NCBI RefSeq assembly: GCF_036373705.1
Contig: NC_089866.1
Location: 6,932,001-6,996,000, forward strand
Origin: Amia ocellicauda
Taxonomy: Eukaryota; Chordata; Actinopteri; Amiiformes; Amiidae
Length of the DNA: 64,000 nucleotides
Direction: 5' to 3'
Shown: in pieces, positions 60,801 to 64,000 of the stretch
How the letters are laid out: every line of letters begins with the position of its first letter
Position numbering within the stretch: the first letter of the stretch is position 1
Translations under genes and position numbers: made by a program
The notes under the pieces: model-generated
Told to the model about the DNA's origin: nothing
The model's database searches: none
The model's input: the letters and a program-made list of their open reading frames with translations, nothing else

Positions 60801-61172
60801 CACTTTGGATGACTGTTTTTTAACTCAGTTCCTAAAGCTTTCTTTATAACATTTGGAAGGCTGGTCCTAATCCTTAAACAACTCTACCCCTGTGTGGATC
60901 CTCCATCTCATTTCAATTAAAACACCTTTTCTGAGGTGATCGTCTTGTTATTAATCAATGCAACTTTTGCAGCTGTTTTAAGTGTCAATCGCGTCAATGT
61001 CATTCTATATCCTTCTAGTCACTGTTCAATGATATTGGTGCGCACTTCTATGCTGCGTTACTGTACCTGGCTGTCCAACTGCGTTCAGGCGCACCATCAG
61101 ATGCCTGGTGTTGGGCTGGAACAGATGGACGTCGGACAGGACAGTGTCACTGCGGAAGGTGATGAAGTCCAT
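54475..61172 (-). CDS. METTL22: METTL22, protein-lysine methyltransferase (9 coding exons, 414 aa)
   Basis: METTL22 is a seven-beta-strand S-adenosylmethionine-dependent lysine methyltransferase; in human its known target is the nuclear protein KIN. Coding exons in order: 61067-61172, 59059-59436, 58074-58114, 57827-57971, 56887-56958, 56278-56331, 55729-55809, 54911-55013, 54475-54739; phases all join (1245 nt; human 404 aa). The start ATG follows an in-frame stop and gives MDFITFRSDTVLSDVH, as in human after a short variable leader. Landmarks: NTRHLMVRLNAVGQPVF (21-37), a Glu-rich insert at about 80-98, LLDEDGDLDVLRKP, EHTMATPLEDVGKQVWRG, SAM motif I LELGAGTG (200-207), LDWLGNDFCTD, VLIAADVCYDDDLTD (catalytic-region motif), and the C-terminal SCEAYDHFRSCL block. 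The last 30 residues after YERIEQL diverge from human. Two donors are weak (GTATTA at 57826, GTATTT at 55728). Confidence 0.95.
57788..57825. repeat. (AAT)n microsatellite inside a METTL22 splice donor
   Basis: About 12 TAA units end at the very donor of the METTL22 exon 57827-57971. On the transcript strand the intron starts GTATTATTATT, so the repeat begins at intron position 2-3. Confidence 0.9.
59462..59484. repeat. (AC)n microsatellite next to a METTL22 acceptor
   Basis: About 11 AC units, 25 bp upstream (transcript sense) of the C-rich tract and TTTAG acceptor of the METTL22 exon 59059-59436. Confidence 0.85.
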
Positions 61173-61221
61173 GTCAAAACCAGCATGTCGGTGGCGTCTC
61201 CCGGGTGCAGCTCAAGGAGAC
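61067..61221 (-). other. METTL22: METTL22 first coding exon with 5' UTR part
   Basis: A TTTTTAG acceptor at 61224-61222 precedes about 49 untranslated bases with an in-frame TGA, then the ATG at 61172-61170; the donor is CCAG|GTACAG. The acceptor implies a further non-coding exon to the right. Confidence 0.65.
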
Positions 61222-63365
61222 CTAAAAATAAAAGTGAGTCACTATTTATATTCACTAGCGAACTTTTTATTTTTGAATGCATTGATTACCACAGCCATCA
61301 ATCCTTAGCCTACTTAGTGAAGATTATGCTGCTCTCTCTCTCACTCATTTTTTTCCCATCACACCTTTCTTCGTTTTCCTGGTCAGGATAATTAGTTCTA
61401 AGCCTCTAAAAACAGTACCAGCTGTGTTTGTGAAACTGGAGATTGTATGCTTCAGAAAAACATGCCAAGGTGTTTTGCCACAACAGCAGTATTCCGAGCA
61501 AATTATTTACATAATACACTATGTTGCCATTTTGTTGCTGTGTGGCACATGATATTATAATATTAAAGCAGACATCGTTTTTTTTATCCTATCAGTGCAA
61601 AGTATACACACATTTTCTAAGGTCTATGTGCAGAAATAACAGAGGATCTTGGAAGGAAAGCCATCCATCACTTTTTCATACTATGGATTAACACCTTACT
61701 TTAATTATTTACCTCAGTGGGAACCCGAGACTATATATGTGACACCTATGCATAAGAAAAGCAATATAATCAAAGTTATTTTAGCTCGTTGATATATTCT
61801 AATAGATGCTGATCGCTTCATCACCACGGCAAGGATCTGAACTCTGTAAGGAAAGTCAGAGTCCCTGTTTGGTCAGAGAAAATGACTCTGACTAAAGCTA
61901 GAGCCCTCCCCACTCAGAACCATTACCTCTGCTTCAGACAGAAACCCATCACTGGTGCTCCAGGCGAGTGATCTCCATTTGTATGCCATGCATTCAGAAA
62001 CAATAATTGTAATTTGCTCTTCAAGAGATCAAAGAAAAAGCAATGGCTGATGATGGACAGCTTAAAAACTCACATCCCAAGGGAAGAGTTGTCTATTTAT
62101 CCAGTAAACGAGAAAGAATGATTTCTTAAAATTGTATTTATTTCCCAGTATTCTCTTCAAGGTGACACGCGACAGTTTGCAGTTTGTCTCTTCGTCACGG
62201 TTGCCGTCGTGTTCTGCAACGTCTCACAAACAAATTGTCCATTAGCTTGCAAACCAGTGTAAAATATGCACAGGGCAGCTCAAGCAGACTGCGCACAGTT
62301 AGACTTCCCAGCAGTACATTGCAAAATAGGAGCAGCACTTCACGGAGATCAATGCTGTTTTTCAACTGCACAACAGTGTGACTTCACAACGACACACATA
62401 TGAAATTAAAACTGGAATTCGGATAGGACATAAAAACAGCTTATCTATTCCATACAGCCTTTGCAGTATGCAATAAGAAAAGATACAGACCTACACTGCT
62501 TCAAATTAAATGCTTACGTGGCTATCAAATATAACCTTAACACTTCAATCTCAATTTATGGGGAAATAGGTTTCAGTAGTCTAGCTGACAAGGATGTAAA
62601 ACAGCATATTATGAATATTGCATACTGCGTTACTATTCCATTTGTTTCTCACTTCACTATTCTATTTTTCAATTACCACAAGGCATTGCAATACATTTCA
62701 CTGAGCAGTCATCATTAAGTTTGCTCTTCAATCCCCTTCTGGTCCATTTACAAGAATATAATTTTATCCTACTTTGAAAGTGTTCAAAGTTTACTTTAAA
62801 ACATGGGTTGTCATTTCAATGTTAAACTAATTTATACATTCTTTATTCAGTCCTAACTACATCAGTTTCTATCAGCTTCTTACCTCTTCTGTAACAATTG
62901 TCCTTCAGCTGTAGGCTTTTGTTGGCATTTCTACGTATTGTGCTTCTGATAAGAGTCAAAGCAAGCTGTTCACAATCACATATACTCTGAAGATAAAGCA
63001 GAATCACTTTGGTTGGCATGCAGTGACAAAATGCTTGCCTTCAAGTCTTCACAATCAGTGCTCTCTGGGATGCTAAGTGTCAAGGTCTCTAAATTATAAA
63101 GGAGTTCCTAAGTGTCACCATTTTGACTTTGGAGACCATGAATGAATCCAGCAGCTGATCCCCATATTTAGATGTACTTTCTTACCCTGTATTCAATCTA
63201 TAAATAGCGGCATAGTGAGAATAGGTTGTGAAATACAGAAAACAAAGAACATCAATAAAATAGAGTGGTGGATTTGCAACAACATTTTAATGTAGTATTC
63301 ACAATGACCCTTATATAACTAGCTGACTTTAAAGCTGTCACACCCCCAGTACACTTTACATGCAA

Positions 63366-63405
<40 letters not shown>

Positions 63406-64000
63406 GAACAATATTTTAATTTTTATTAGTAATAGTAATATTAATAGCCTATTGTTGCATGTAGTTAAGAATACACTGAAGCTGTAAACTACTGTACACA
63501 ACGTCCAACGGTCTTTCAAAGTGATGGGATGATTGCACAGAAATACACATAATATTCAGTAGGATACCTGCTGTTTTCAAGCAGATTTTCAAGAAAAACT
63601 GACACTTTTTTAATACAAAAAATGTGCAAGTTACGTTGAAATACAGAGAGGCTGCCTCAGTTCAGTAGCACAACTTAACTTTAATTTAACACCGTCAATA
63701 GATGCATTAAAATAGTCGGCAAACATACCCAGACGTTTAAAATAAAGATGCACCTACTTACTCGCTTATTGAACTGTGATCCAGTGCAAAGTGTGGCAGA
63801 GTTACAGCTCAGATCTCCCGAGTTTGACAGATGGGTGCAGCAGCTAATCCTGTCCGACTATAACATGGGATACCAAGGCCTGCCAGCAACCTAGTTCCTG
63901 CTTCTTCTAATCTACTACGAATCATTTTCGGTTAGCACTAATAAAACCATGCATTATAAAATATATAGGCTACAGTTACAGTTTCATGGTTAGTTCAGTA
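61222..64000. other. Region upstream of METTL22
   Basis: It should contain the METTL22 non-coding first exon and promoter, but no clear CpG island is present. Possible minus-strand donors occur near 62071 (GGAT|GTGAGT) and 63760 (GCGA|GTAAGT); neither can be confirmed. An (ATT)n repeat lies at 63369-63405. No coding exon of another gene was recognised. Confidence 0.35.
63369..63405. repeat. (ATT)n microsatellite
   Basis: About 12 ATT units in the region upstream of METTL22. Confidence 0.9.

Overview
The window is vertebrate nuclear DNA, almost certainly from a ray-finned fish. It holds spliced genes with GT-AG introns, and the exons translate into close relatives of human proteins. The introns carry Tc1/mariner, hAT, LINE, V-SINE-like and LTR-like repeats of the kind common in fish. 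Species cannot be fixed from the sequence. None of the large ORFs outside the exons described here is a host gene; the only long intact one is a transposase.

Five genes occupy the order known from human 16p13.2 (METTL22, ABAT, TMEM186, PMM2, CARHSP1), read here in reverse, with every relative orientation preserved. From left to right: the last exon of CARHSP1 (+, 15-177, cut by the window edge); PMM2 (-, 3001-7629, 8 coding exons, 250 aa); TMEM186 (+, 9109-10146, 2 exons, 238 aa); ABAT (-, 12124-33810 coding, plus an inferred non-coding first exon ending at 50853; 15 coding exons, 500 aa); METTL22 (-, 54475-61172 coding, 9 coding exons, 414 aa). CARHSP1/PMM2 and TMEM186/ABAT are tail-to-tail pairs. 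PMM2/TMEM186 is head-to-head. I rebuilt exon by exon; all phases join and the protein lengths match the families.

The genes have separate housekeeping roles: RNA-binding cold-shock protein, mannose-6-P to mannose-1-P isomerisation for glycosylation, mitochondrial complex I assembly, mitochondrial GABA breakdown, and lysine methylation of a nuclear protein. They are neighbours by ancient synteny, not as a pathway.

Mobile DNA is concentrated in ABAT introns. An intact DD36E Tc1/mariner-type transposon (17757-18968) has perfect TIRs, a TA duplication and an unbroken 343-aa transposase. Four copies of one DD34E Tc1 family (20327-21914, 30642-32230, 35460-36969, 38262-39807) are all broken by frameshifts. 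A 2.8-kb hAT element (24400-27189) has a perfect 8-bp target duplication. There are also a degraded Tc1-like relic (12396-13191), LINE fragments of two families, two oppositely oriented LTR-like units, a V-SINE-like element and two palindromic MITE-like hairpins. I found no new multi-gene system. The most noteworthy items are the intact DD36E element, the shared frameshift in two Tc1 copies, a precise small inversion in one Tc1 end, a microsatellite built into a METTL22 splice donor, and inverted Tc1 copies flanking three ABAT exons.
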